Positions 54,726 to 64,000 of a stretch of 64,000 nucleotides of DNA are shown here, in pieces. How positions within the stretch are numbered: position 1 is the first letter of the stretch; the number at the start of each line of letters is the position of its first letter. A program made the position numbers and the translations under genes. The notes beneath the pieces were generated by a model, which saw nothing but the letters and a program-made list of their open reading frames with translations, had not been told where the DNA came from and did no database searches. This DNA is from Skeletonema tropicum (taxonomy: Eukaryota; Bacillariophyta; Thalassiosirophyceae; Thalassiosirales; Thalassiosiraceae), in the NCBI GenBank assembly GCA_037178625.1, contig CM074138.1, positions 124,001-188,000 of the forward strand. The letters run 5' to 3'.

Positions 54726-55596
54726 TCAATCTTGGCTCTCTTTGTCTGCACCTGCAGGGAGGAAATATCTTCTTATAGCGAGTTCGAGTTGTGTCATGTG
54801 CTCCTTTAGTAGCCGGTTGTGCTGTGCTTTGTAGCGTTCCAATCTATCGATAACTGATCTGATCCACATGCGTATTTTGTTGGTCTTGTCATATCCAAAA
54901 GAATTTGGAAGCTCCCGATTGATGCGATCAATCTCTCCTTTCATTGCATGTCTCCAGCTCTCCAGAAGCAGAGAGGAGATGGTGCGTTGGATTGCCCCAG
55001 CCCCCACAAGATCGACCGTTGTTAGATTGAAACAAAAATCAAACTGGGTGTATCCTTGTCGACGATGTAGAGGAAACATGTTGCCTTTCAATGGGATGGA
55101 AATGCGTCGAAGAGTTGGACAGGTAGAAAACGAATAACCATCAATTCTTTCCAAGTTGCTACCAAATTCCACATCCGTCAGCTGCTCACAGTAATGAAAC
55201 GCTCCAGCTCCAATGGTCCTGACAGTTGGCATTTTAATGCTCCTTAGAGAATCGCACTCCTGAAATGCACCACGTCCAATTGTTTCCAGCCTGTCCCCAA
55301 ATTCCACGTCCGACAGGGGCAACACAATTAAGGAACGCACTATCTTCAATCACCTTCACGCCTAACAATTTCATTCCTCCTGTTAGTGACTCACAATTGG
55401 CGAATGCTTGTCTTTCAATCATCTCTACGTCATCATGCATCTCCACAGACACAAGATGTTGACGGTCATAAAATGCACGCCTCAGAATATTTTTAACGGA
55501 TGGATGAATGATGACATGTGTGACTTGCAAGGGCACATGTTGCTCACCGCCGATGTAGACAAAAACATTATTGCCAGCGTCGATTTGGTCAGCCAT
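54726..55596 (-). pseudogene. BspA-type leucine-rich-repeat protein, second copy, frameshifted
   Basis: Start at 55596 (MADQIDAGNNVFVYIGGEQH). LRR_5/BspA repeats follow (ILRRAFYDRQHLVSV, MIERQAFANCESL). Near 55320-55350 the frame shifts, so the repeat chain continues in the frame starting MKIVRSLIVLPLSDVEFGD at 55349. That frame has good repeats (IGRGAFQECDSLRSIKMP, IGAGAFHYCEQLTDVEF, TCPTLRRISIP) and a helical C-terminus (SLLLESWRHAMKGEIDRI). One clear frameshift, so less decayed than the copy at 21654-22639. Family role unknown. Confidence 0.75.
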
Positions 55597-55689
55597 TTTG
55601 GAGAGGAGAATATCACTACCTTTGCTGCTGCTAGCTGCTAGCTGCTAGCTACTTGCCCATCGTCTCATCGGTTTTGTGTTTGGGGGTGT

Positions 55690-55842
55690 TGGGAATTTTG
55701 ATAAATAGAGGGCACGGGGGCAAATCCCATAGAGCAATTGACTTCTAATAGGCGATTATTGGGCATTATCACCCAGATATTTGGTAGTTAGATGCACTAA
55801 ATATGCCCATTTGAAAGGATTTGAGGGGGTAACGCCCCCTTT
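55690..55842 (-). repeat. Dispersed short repeat, copy 3
   Basis: GGGCACGGGGGCAAATCCCA, AGGCGATTATTGGGCATTA, TTTGAAAGGATTTGAGGGGG as in copy 1; also shares the leading GGGAATTTTGATAAA. It lies 75 bp upstream of the ATP synthase epsilon start and may contribute to its promoter region. Confidence 0.75.
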
Positions 55843-55917
55843 TTACGGACAGACCATTTTCATATGCGCTTCGCTCTTCGCTCACAATGAAAAAAAAATA
55901 GCCAATAGATCAGCACC

Positions 55918-56698
55918 ATGACCACCCCTACCACCTTTTGGCGTCTCGCTGGAGTGTCGTACGTTCAGGTGAGTTCATCCATCAGTAATAATAATAATAA
56001 TAATAATAATGCTGTGCTACAATTTTTTGGGTGTCTCAAGCGGGGGCATGGAAATAGAAAGACATGAAAAATAAATGGGCGGCTGTGCATTTTTGAAAAA
56101 TGTCTTGACGGGACGTTATATATTCCTCCCCCCTCTACATCATCCTAAGAGAGAAAGAGATGAATTATCTGACGTGAAATATCAATCGGCGGGGCGGGTG
56201 TTCTCTGTCGGCATTTCAAAATGACGACGGTTGGATTGTCAAGAGGGAAATAATGATTATTTTTACTTTTTCCGTGTGCGTTGCATTTTTCTCTTGGTGG
56301 GGCGGGAAATGATACCATGATATTTAGAGAGGAGTTTGACGTGGGGAGTAACGTTTCAAATGGGCTGCCCTACTACGTGTTGTGAGAGGAGGGGAAAGGG
56401 CTATCATTGCCCCGTATATACATTTGGATGAGTCCAACTAATCGCAGTTTTCTATCGGGGGGCGCTTTTCTTTTTCACTTGTGTTTATTCTCACATACAT
56501 TTTCCTCCTCCAATTCCTCTCCACCACCAAACACAGTACGTAACCAAAGCCTCCTCCACCGTCCGAGCAGCACTCAAAGAACCAGCGAAGTCAAAGGCCA
56601 TGGCTCAAGAAACGTTCTCGTACAACAAATCCATTTGGTCGAATGGAGAACAGGGTGCCAAACAGATGACGGATACTTTGGCGGCTGTTGGAAAATAG
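55918..56698 (+). CDS. ATP15: Mitochondrial ATP synthase epsilon subunit
   Basis: Tiny two-exon gene: 55918-55968 and 56537-56698, with a 568-bp GT-AG intron (donor GTGAGT, acceptor ACACAG, phase 0); 70 residues. The start MTTPTTFWRLAGVSYVQYVT is the signature of the mitochondrial F1 epsilon family (F-W-R-x-A-G-x-x-Y-x-x-Y), followed by the conserved basic helix (VRAALKEPAKSKA) and a short C-terminus (SIWSNGEQGAK). Family role: part of the central stalk of the F1 sector, linking gamma to the c-ring, on the matrix side of the inner membrane. The family has no cleaved presequence, matching what is seen. The intron carries a (TAA)n run at about 55987-56011. It is too short and split to appear as a long open frame. 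Confidence 0.88.
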
Positions 56699-57718
56699 AT
56701 TGATCGAAAATGGTATATTGGACTATGTTATTGTACTAAGTTGGGTTGTGTAGAACTGGTTAGTTGTTTCTTGGATATTATGGATTGAGAGACAATTTTG
56801 GTTTGATTATTGGGTGGTATTGATGAGAGAAGAGAAAAAGAAGAGTGACTTAATTTGTAGTTGCCTTTTGTCATGTAACGCAATAATCATACATCATTGT
56901 GAGGTACAATTGGACTGTACAACATGCACACGTGCTCCTTCTGAATCATTACTCTAGAAAACTTCTTACGTCTGCACAATATCACCTGCCTAACATCCAC
57001 AGTCCGTGTTCCTGAAACTGAAAACTCCTTCTCGCTCCAAAGCATATGTACCACTCAGGAGAATCTAGCATTAGAGGTAATTTTGAATGCACCCAACTGA
57101 GGCATAATGACCCGAGGGCACAAGCAAACACATTCCAAAAGTATGGTACAGTCAGAAAATCACAGGAGAGTGAGAGGGTTCGAGATCTCTATCTCCCCTA
57201 CAAACGCATCTAGAGAGAGTCAATTAGCCAGAATATGCACAATAAAGGTAAGATATAACAAATTCAAGCCATTAGCATTTACATTTCTTGCACACGAGGC
57301 AGTTTTTGATCGAGTATGGATACTTAGTACAATAACAAGTATGTGGTTCAAGTCCATTTTTCGAGTTGAATCACGTTGTTTCGTGTGATGAGGGATTTCT
57401 GGGGGAAGAGCCTGCATAATTATTGTAGAATTTAGGCGTAGGAATTCAATAGGAAGATGATAGTTGGGGGAAATGAATCGAACGATCTGAAACTAACCCT
57501 AACGCGAAAAATGCCCAGCTACACCTGAGGATGCCGACGGCAAAGGTAAATAATAATGCCGACGGACGATATAATAGACTTTCAGAATGATTTTCAATAA
57601 TTAATCAGTTATTTCTACGGCCACGGGACAAAATCAACAGAGCAAGAATAGGCGTGATATAGCAGAAGCAGCGCTCTCTTGTTGTTGTTGACTAAACTTC
57701 ACAAATCTCTCTTCAGTT
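56699..57718. other. Intergenic stretch
   Basis: No supported gene; only short open frames without recognisable content. It probably contains the 3' ends of the convergent ATP15 and multicopper oxidase transcripts. Confidence 0.5.
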
Positions 57719-59443
57719 TTACTCTTTCGTGGATGTCCCTCTGAGCACGCGACGAATAGCCTCGCAACTTCCCTTTCTCCAGTTGCAATTGGTGCATGCA
57801 CCGCAACCGGAAGACTTCAGTCCACCGCAAGATGGGCATTCATTGGATGCGGATGCCTCAGTAGGAGCAGGGGAGGGTGAAGGAGTTGGAGCTGGTGTAG
57901 GAGCCCCACATTGAGAAGCTGGAGAATCGACATTATTCTGGTACGCACTGGGAGTACCAGTTACATCCATCCAGGTCATGGCTCCATTATCTTCGTGGCC
58001 TAGAACGTGACAATGCAATTAATGAATTGAGAAGAAATGCATCAGTAAAGCTTTGTTTGGTGCATGATGAGTTATACCAATATACAACACAAAAATGTAC
58101 GTACCAGGACCATTCTTTGACCAATATCGATGGCGTAGAATCGGACACGACAGCTCCCACTAGCAGAGAGAGTATCATAGAATTCTCCTTCTTCATGAAG
58201 GCCGCAACCACCAGGCTCGACGATCAACATGTGATATAAATGCTGGTGGTAGGGATGAGCACCAGAGCCGCTGATGGTCCACTCATAGATTCCACCGTAT
58301 GGGACGAATCCAAGAGGCACGTCTTCGTTCCAGGATTGGCCATTAATCTTGGCACCTGACATGCTAATAGAAAATGTGCCATCAGCATTGCTGTCAGTCA
58401 ATCCAGTGAGGGAAGCCGGTTTCGATGGAGCAGTACCAAGGTCTGTGCCATCCCAACCAGTGCCAGAACCGAATGAACCTGCCTGGATTGTTGCCGCGGC
58501 CGACCTTCCCCATTGAACCGTGGTAGAGCCGGAAGAATCACAGCGGATTGCATAGTCTGCACGGGATGCACCGGTCATATCGAAGCTGGAACCAATGTAA
58601 TTGGTTAGGGCGGCATTGTGCCAAATACCGTCACTGGCAACTTTATACACTGTGCAACTACCGCCATTAAATGAGAGAGCAGCGGTAGCGGCATTAGGCT
58701 TCACGGTAGAGACTCGAAGCCTGTACCAATTTCCAACTTCCACCTGAAAGAGCTCGTTACTATTGCCATTTCCGAGAACATTTCCAGTGTCTGACACAAG
58801 AAGCAACAACTCATTTTGGGGGTGAGCCCAAGCGTTCAGCTGTGAAGTGTTGTCCTCAATAATGATCATCCCAAAGGCGCCTCCAGCGGTCTGATCGTTG
58901 GTGAGAGTGTGGTAGTGAGGGTGATACCAATTGGTGCCACCAGGATGATCAGATGGGATGTCCCATGTGTAATCAAGGCAATTGCCTCCTGCAACAAATC
59001 TGGTAATGTCATCACCATCTCCGCTGCCAGTGATATGGAGGCCATGCGTGTGAATGTTTGTCTTGAGGTTCGAATCGGTTGAGTCGTTGCGAAGGGTAAG
59101 CTTGTATGTGTTGCCTGGTGTCATTCGAATAAGCGGGCCTGGTTTGCTTCCGCAAGGAGTAGTATCTCCCGGATTGCGGTAACCTGTGACAATTATCCCA
59201 TCAATGGACGTTAGATTCCAAAGCAAGCAGTTACAGCGGCATTTCTTTTGTCCAGAGGAAACAGCAAACAACTGAAACTGAAATTATGGACTTACCGAAG
59301 TTTGAGCCGTCCTGACAAAACTCAAGATAGGCACACTTGTCTCGACCGCAATCACTCCATGCGAGCGTACTTGGATAGGCAGCGTCGACTTTGACAACAG
59401 TCGAGGTGGACAAAAGGAACAATGCAGCAGAACGAAGATTCAT
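57719..59443 (-). CDS. Secreted multicopper oxidase
   Basis: Three exons on the minus strand: 59443-59296, 59183-58105 and 58015-57719; 507 residues. Residues 1-22 form a signal peptide (MNLRSAALFLLSTSTVVKVD). All four copper-ligand motifs are present: HTHGLH (about 93), WYHPHYH (about 134), HPYHQHLYH (about 358) and HCHVLGHEDNGAM (about 410), the last carrying type 1, 2 and 3 ligands. A Pro/Thr/Ser-rich linker and a Cys-rich tail (CPSCGGLKSSGCGACTNC) follow. Family role: four-electron reduction of O2 coupled to oxidation of metal ions or phenolics; in diatoms such enzymes are discussed in iron uptake. Intron 1 (112 bp, phase 1) is GT-AG. Intron 2 (89 bp) begins GTACGT but, to keep the HCH ligand in frame, must end in TG rather than AG. 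The substrate is unknown. Confidence 0.8.
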
Positions 59444-60274
59444 TATTCCGTGATCGTGATAAGAATGGATAAAAAGTAATGTGTTGGTGTTGGGTTGATA
59501 AGGATCGAGGTATCGTGGAAGAAGTTGTTTGGTATTTGGATTTGAGCGAAGCGAAGCGATATCAAAGTAGGCTACTAGTCGGCGATCACAACTTCAACAC
59601 ATCCATCAACCACCTTCTCCACTATCCATTAGGAGTATTAAAAATTACTCAAGCACTTGTGCAATCTCCCTGCTTGCATGTTTCTGATCCGAGAAATAGT
59701 ACAAACTGGGAGAAGAAAACACACACACATTTGAGCGGTATCCAGAAAAAAGTGGGGTCATTTATTATCTCAGTTGGTTGTATGTAATACTTACTTCTAG
59801 CATCGGAATCAGTTAAGTTGCGCTTGTTGTGACATCCCATTTCTTACATCCTTCTCCACCTGTGTCATACTGGTAACTAGCAACGCGGGCGATATTAGCA
59901 ACGCGGGCGATAAAAATAAGCCTCATCCCTCATCTCGCTCTTGATGTAACAATGTAGTGAGCGAGATATGGTAAATACATACTTCGAAAGAGGCCTTTGC
60001 ATTGCAGCTGAGTTTGGCCTCACTTGAGAAAGAGTTAACTCCATCTTGTGATGCGATGCCATAGCGCATGCATGCCTCCAATCGATGCTATTGCTCTATT
60101 GATAGATTATCTCTCTCTCTCTCTAGAGAGAGAGAGAGAGAGAGTAGAGAGAGATACTCTGCTTATCTACGTACGTGTTATCTAATACCCCCCACAATTC
60201 GATACCACGTAGTCGATATCGACTTTACCAAATAGCATTTCTATCCTTTCAATAAGGGACAAAGGAAGTCCACT
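59444..60274. other. Intergenic stretch
   Basis: No supported gene. It contains a short direct repeat (GCAACGCGGGCGAT at about 59880 and 59898) and the CT/GA microsatellite below. Confidence 0.5.
60110..60152. repeat. (CT)n-TAGA-(GA)n palindromic microsatellite
   Basis: A CT run meets a GA run across TCTAGA, giving a perfect self-complementary hairpin of about 15 bp per arm. Confidence 0.9.
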
Positions 60275-60562
60275 TTACAATGAGTGACTTGACCAAGTTG
60301 TCTCCAACATCGTTGGGTCGTTGGGGTAGTCAAGGGTTGTTTTTGTAATTGTAACCGAATCATTCGAGTTAAGAGTATCCAAGTTGTGTAGCATGTTATC
60401 AAGGGCTACGTATACATCTTCGGCGTCCTCGACAGGTAAGTACCGAATTGATTTTGTTTGCTTTGTGTCACTGATAAATGTTGGAGAATCTGCACGTAGT
60501 GTTGTTGCTCCGTTGATAATATTTGTCGTGGCATGTACCTTGTGGAGGTGTGGCAATGACAA
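60275..60562 (-). other. Weak open frame of 95 codons
   Basis: Starts only at a TTG; the first ATG is deep inside. The stretch PVEDAEDVYVALDNMLHNLD is protein-like, but no family is recognised and it overlaps the probable 3' region of the downstream-oriented USP gene. It may be a remnant or chance. Confidence 0.15.
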
Positions 60563-60677
60563 TTTCGTTTAATAACGCATGGGTTGCGCTACCATCAAAT
60601 CCAATTCCAACTCTCATGTAACTACACACACAACATCCACCATACTGCCGGCCCTAACCAAATCCTATCATTTATCG

Positions 60678-63600
60678 TTATCGTCTATTCTTCTTCTTCT
60701 TACCAACAACCGCCTGGAATCCATCCTCGTCCACACTTGGTGTTACAGATCCAGACAGCTCCTTCTCCATACCTGCCCAACGCAACGAACCCTTACTTCG
60801 TTGATAAAATAGTAGATAAGCCCCTCCGGTAATTGCAGCATCTCCAGAAGTAAAGCCGACATTAGAATCGTTGTATCTGTACCAATTTCCGTCTTCGGAG
60901 TTGCGCGCTGTGGCTGTGTAGTGGCCACTGTTGGCGGTGGTTCCGGAGTGTTCGCTTACTCCGAATAGCTTGTAAATTGGTGGTGCATTTGGGTCAATAG
61001 GACCACGAACATACTCGGTCATGTCCAATCGATCAATCGGGAAATTCACAGTGTCTTCAATCTTCCTCTTCAAGATTCTTCCATCAACATCCGGACACTT
61101 TTCAAATGTAAACCTCTTCAAATGAAGGACGAGTATGTCCGGTGTGTTCCAAAGAGTGATGAGCTTTAGCGCACATACATGCTTTTTGCAATTGGAACAG
61201 TACCATGCATTATGCTCGTCCAGCTGTTCTCCTGCGGCGAATTGATCGAGGCAATCTTTGAGTGGTATAGTGGAGCCACTTTTCGGGGGGACAAGTGGGA
61301 TTGAAATAGATGAGTACACATCGAACTTGACACTCTCTCTACCACATCCGGGACACCTTAGGTGACTTCGATGCATCCCCTGGGTGTAATCCACAAATAT
61401 ACTATCGTGCCGCTTCAAGTGGTTCCGCCATGATTCTTCTGCAGCCAATCTGTCCTCCATCCCATATGCTTCAAACTGTTCTACGTAAGGCTTATTCTTG
61501 ACACGGTTCAAATCTTCATGTAGGCCATCAATGAGGAACTGACAGAATTCTTGGCTATCATGCTGGAAATTGTTATTGAATTGAGGAGCGAAGCTTCCGA
61601 CTGTTTGTTTAAGTAGACGAGGGGCAAGAATGGAATATTCGTTTCCCCATACATCATTCAAGAAGGACGCGTAGGCAGTAGATATCCTTCCACCGCTCCC
61701 GAGCGGGTTGTTTTTGTTGATTTCCTTCAAATATTCGCCTTTGAGAAAGAAGTTTGTGATTGGTTTCATCTGGTTCAGACATTGCAGGATTGAGTTCATG
61801 TAACTGGAAGGGAAATAAAGATGTACGGTAGAGGATTGTGTTAGTAGGTGAAAAATGTGTAATAAAAATATAAATTCAACAGGGGTCAAGAAAAGCATCT
61901 GTGGATGGTTGGCTTACCAAGAGTTTCCCAAATTGTGCAATCCAACAGTTCCACTAGCAATTGGATTTCCACGGAGAGATTCTCGAACAAACCCTGACCC
62001 ATGTATGTTATTAAACGGCTTCATAACCTCTACAAGATCTCGCTTTGATTCCATCACATAACTGGCTGTGGCGGGGGCATCACTTTGCTTCTTGTCGCGA
62101 GTTTGGTGCGTGTTAACTTGACAGATTTCTTCACCGTAGAGGTTCACCCATCGGATGAAAGGTGGTTGTGCTGCGGGTAGTCCATCATCATTCTTACTTC
62201 TCACTGTGGGTAGTGGTGAGGTACATCTGAGTCGTTCCTGAGGTACTTCCACTAAGATTTGTCTCTTGCGGTTTAATAGTAGGAGAGATGACATCTTCCC
62301 ATCACCATTGTCTTCTAATGCCTCTAGTTCTGCGCCTCCCACGAGCTCTCTGGGGGGATCCACCTCCCTACCTACCGCAAGGACTGTAGCACGATGCCAT
62401 TTGGGTCGCTGCACCAACGACGACGATTCACGAACCTCCACCTCATCTCCAACTTTGATCTGTTCCCTCCACCTTGATGTCTTCGACCAGAGTGGCATGG
62501 GGGGTGACTTACTCTTGAGTTTTCCATCCCCAGCAGCACCCTTCTTATGACGGGGAAGAATTGTATCCCACTTCGACCCCCACCCAAAATAGTGAACCTT
62601 GACCGTATCAGGAGTAACTTCTCGAATTATGGCTTCGTACCATTGGCGTGTCGAGTCTTGCGCATCGACAAAGTCTCCAACTTGCAATCGATTCTCGAGT
62701 TGGAGGGATTCACGGACCCACCGTGCGGTGGGACTGCTTCGAATTTCAATCAGTAGCTCTACAACAACAGGTTGTATTTTTGGTTGACTTTGTGGTAGTT
62801 GAGTCAGGTCAATTTTGAGCCATTCACCCACAGTCAGCGGTCTATTATCATTGCTCTTCTTTCCGGACCGAGGTGGTGATTTAGGAGACTTGGGCTTCTT
62901 CGGAGGAGAAACTACCAATGAATCCATATGGATCAAATCAAACCCATCCCCATTCTTCGTGGCACCTCTTATTCCCTCAGCAGCCTGAACATCATTCACA
63001 TACGGTCGACTCTTCTTCCAAAGACGAATACAGGCACTAGATCGACCGGGGGAGGCAGCACGTTCCAACTCGTGAAGGACATTCTTGGCAAGTGATGCAC
63101 GGGATGCAAGTGCCATTCCCTGTTGACAATGCCGCAATGAATTAGTGTTGACTACTGCGGCGGGGGGTAGTGGTGATGATACTCCGTCAATAATTGAATA
63201 GTGGAATTCAACTGGATACACTTCGACAGAGTTCATCGTTTGTTGTTGTTGTTGGTTGTTTCCAATAATTTGACTTTCTCTCATGCTTTGAGTGGCCTCC
63301 TTCAATAATGACGCATACGAAGGACTACTGGCCGCAGTAGTACCAGATTTCGTTGCTACAGCACTCTGACCAACCACCCCCGATGATAATGATGATGATG
63401 TCGCCAAGAGTCGACGACGAAATTCAATAGGTCGAGCAACAGCAGCAGCAGCCTGGGCAGATGATTTCGACTGTGAATTATTGACAACAGCATTATTAGT
63501 CATCATCGTCATTGTTCCTCCTTCCGTTGACAAAGACGGATAATTTATATCCATATTCTTCTTGAGAGAAGAACGAGGACTACTTCTTGGTGATGATGAT

Positions 63601-63977
63601 GATGGTAGTGGTGATGGATCATTCCTCCATTGATCATGGTACAATAACGACATGCCATCCTCATCCTCATCGCCACCCCCATTCTTAATGGCAACCGATG
63701 ATGATTGATACGAAATAGTACGATTATCTTCACAAATCACACCAACAGTTTGACGTAATAGTTCGTAGAAGGAGGAGGGTACCGGATTAACAGCGAGATG
63801 GGGAGCATCCTCGTCAGTTTCAGAGCTGTCGAGGTAGTTGATGAGTGCTTCATCATCCATTTCTTGTTGGACTGTCAGTATATTCTCATTTCTATTCCCA
63901 TCACTGCTGCTACCGTTGTTGTTGCTGTTGTTGCTATCGGTAGTAGTAGTAGCATTATTAATCAACAACCCTCTCAT
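60678..63977 (-). CDS. Ubiquitin-specific protease (C19) with chromo/Tudor-like domains
   Basis: Two exons, 63977-61918 and 61803-60678, joined over a 114-bp GT-AG intron; 1061 residues from the ATG at 63977. The frame stays open to the window edge, so an upstream start or exon is possible. The N-terminal 420 residues are largely disordered (Ser/Asn-rich, Gln runs). Two chromo-barrel/Tudor-like modules follow (GDFVDAQDSTRQWYEAI near 430; GDEVEVRESS...KWHRATVLAV near 507). The USP catalytic domain starts at GTVGLHNLGNSCYMNSILQC; the nucleophile Cys687 is encoded across the intron (TG|T). It has zinc-ribbon CxxC pairs (CPGCGRE near 836, WYCSNCKKHVC near 886), the His box NSGHYTATARN (near 981) and NDSNV. 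Family role: removes ubiquitin from proteins; the Tudor-like modules suggest a chromatin or methyl-mark context, which is inference. Confidence 0.85.
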
Positions 63978-64000
63978 CACCAAAGACACATTCCGACGTA

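Noticed and set aside
56407..56703. 98-codon plus-strand frame over ATP15 exon 2
   Set aside because: Overlaps the epsilon-subunit exon in another frame; the spliced epsilon protein is clearly the real product.
57107..57388. 93-codon plus-strand frame
   Set aside because: No domain or compositional support; treated as chance in an intergenic stretch.
61855..62787. Several plus-strand frames opposite the USP gene
   Set aside because: Shadows of the minus-strand coding sequence, which has clear domain and splice support.

Overview
The window looks like nuclear DNA of a diatom, most probably a centric (Thalassiosirales-type) species with a repeat-rich genome. The evidence is: a plastid-targeting presequence with the diatom Ala-Phe (ASAFAP-type) cleavage motif; DUF6824-type proteins with long polyglutamine tails; arrays of GGVCxRHGA zinc-finger repeats; BspA-type leucine-rich-repeat genes; short GT-AG introns (67-192 bp in most genes); and a dense mix of DNA transposons and a Helitron. 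The organism call is inference; no marker gene fixes the species.

Layout. (1) 1-16990 is a transposon nest built around a duplicated locus. A zinc-finger/coiled-coil gene occurs twice (minus strand, 112-2022 and 13332-15407), with a third, heavily deleted relic of the same locus at 16419-16987. Between the two full copies lie a TIR element with a decayed transposase (2200-4385), a tandem-repeat block (4867-5396), a broken unidentified gene (5491-6394), an internally deleted hAT-like element (7081-8320) and a 3.8-kb Ginger-like element (8566-12365) carrying an integrase remnant and an intact Ulp1-type protease/RING protein. (2) 17530-21339 is a host gene block: a secreted Gly/Ser/Tyr-rich protein, a small membrane protein and a plastid-targeted repeat protein. 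(3) 21547-30600 holds a decayed BspA-LRR gene, a 499-bp direct-repeat dimer and a large Helitron whose Rep/Pif1 reading frame is broken by at least three frameshifts. (4) 31310-36455 is one large two-exon gene for a 1692-residue orphan protein. (5) 36.5-54.5 kb is a region of segmental duplication: an 815-bp tandem repeat, a 1.6-kb non-autonomous TIR element, and three DUF6824/polyQ genes (41469, 44867, 51728). The second and third genes lie in two ~4.1-kb copies of one segment, each trailed by a decayed paralogue. (6) 54.5-64 kb returns to host genes: a second decayed BspA gene, mitochondrial ATP synthase epsilon (a tiny split gene), a secreted multicopper oxidase, and a large ubiquitin-specific protease running to the right edge.

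How it fits together. No operon-like or defence-system organisation is visible. Genes are individually spliced eukaryotic units, and the accessory content is mobile-element driven. The most informative features are structural: two transposon insertions whose empty target sites survive in paralogous sequence inside this window, a protease-bearing Ginger element that has lost its integrase core, and a DUF6824/polyQ gene family caught in duplication, nonsense mutation and decay. Coordinates of spliced genes span the introns; exon limits are given in each entry. Several reading frames that appear to begin a few codons upstream start at TTG or GTG; the first ATG was used instead.
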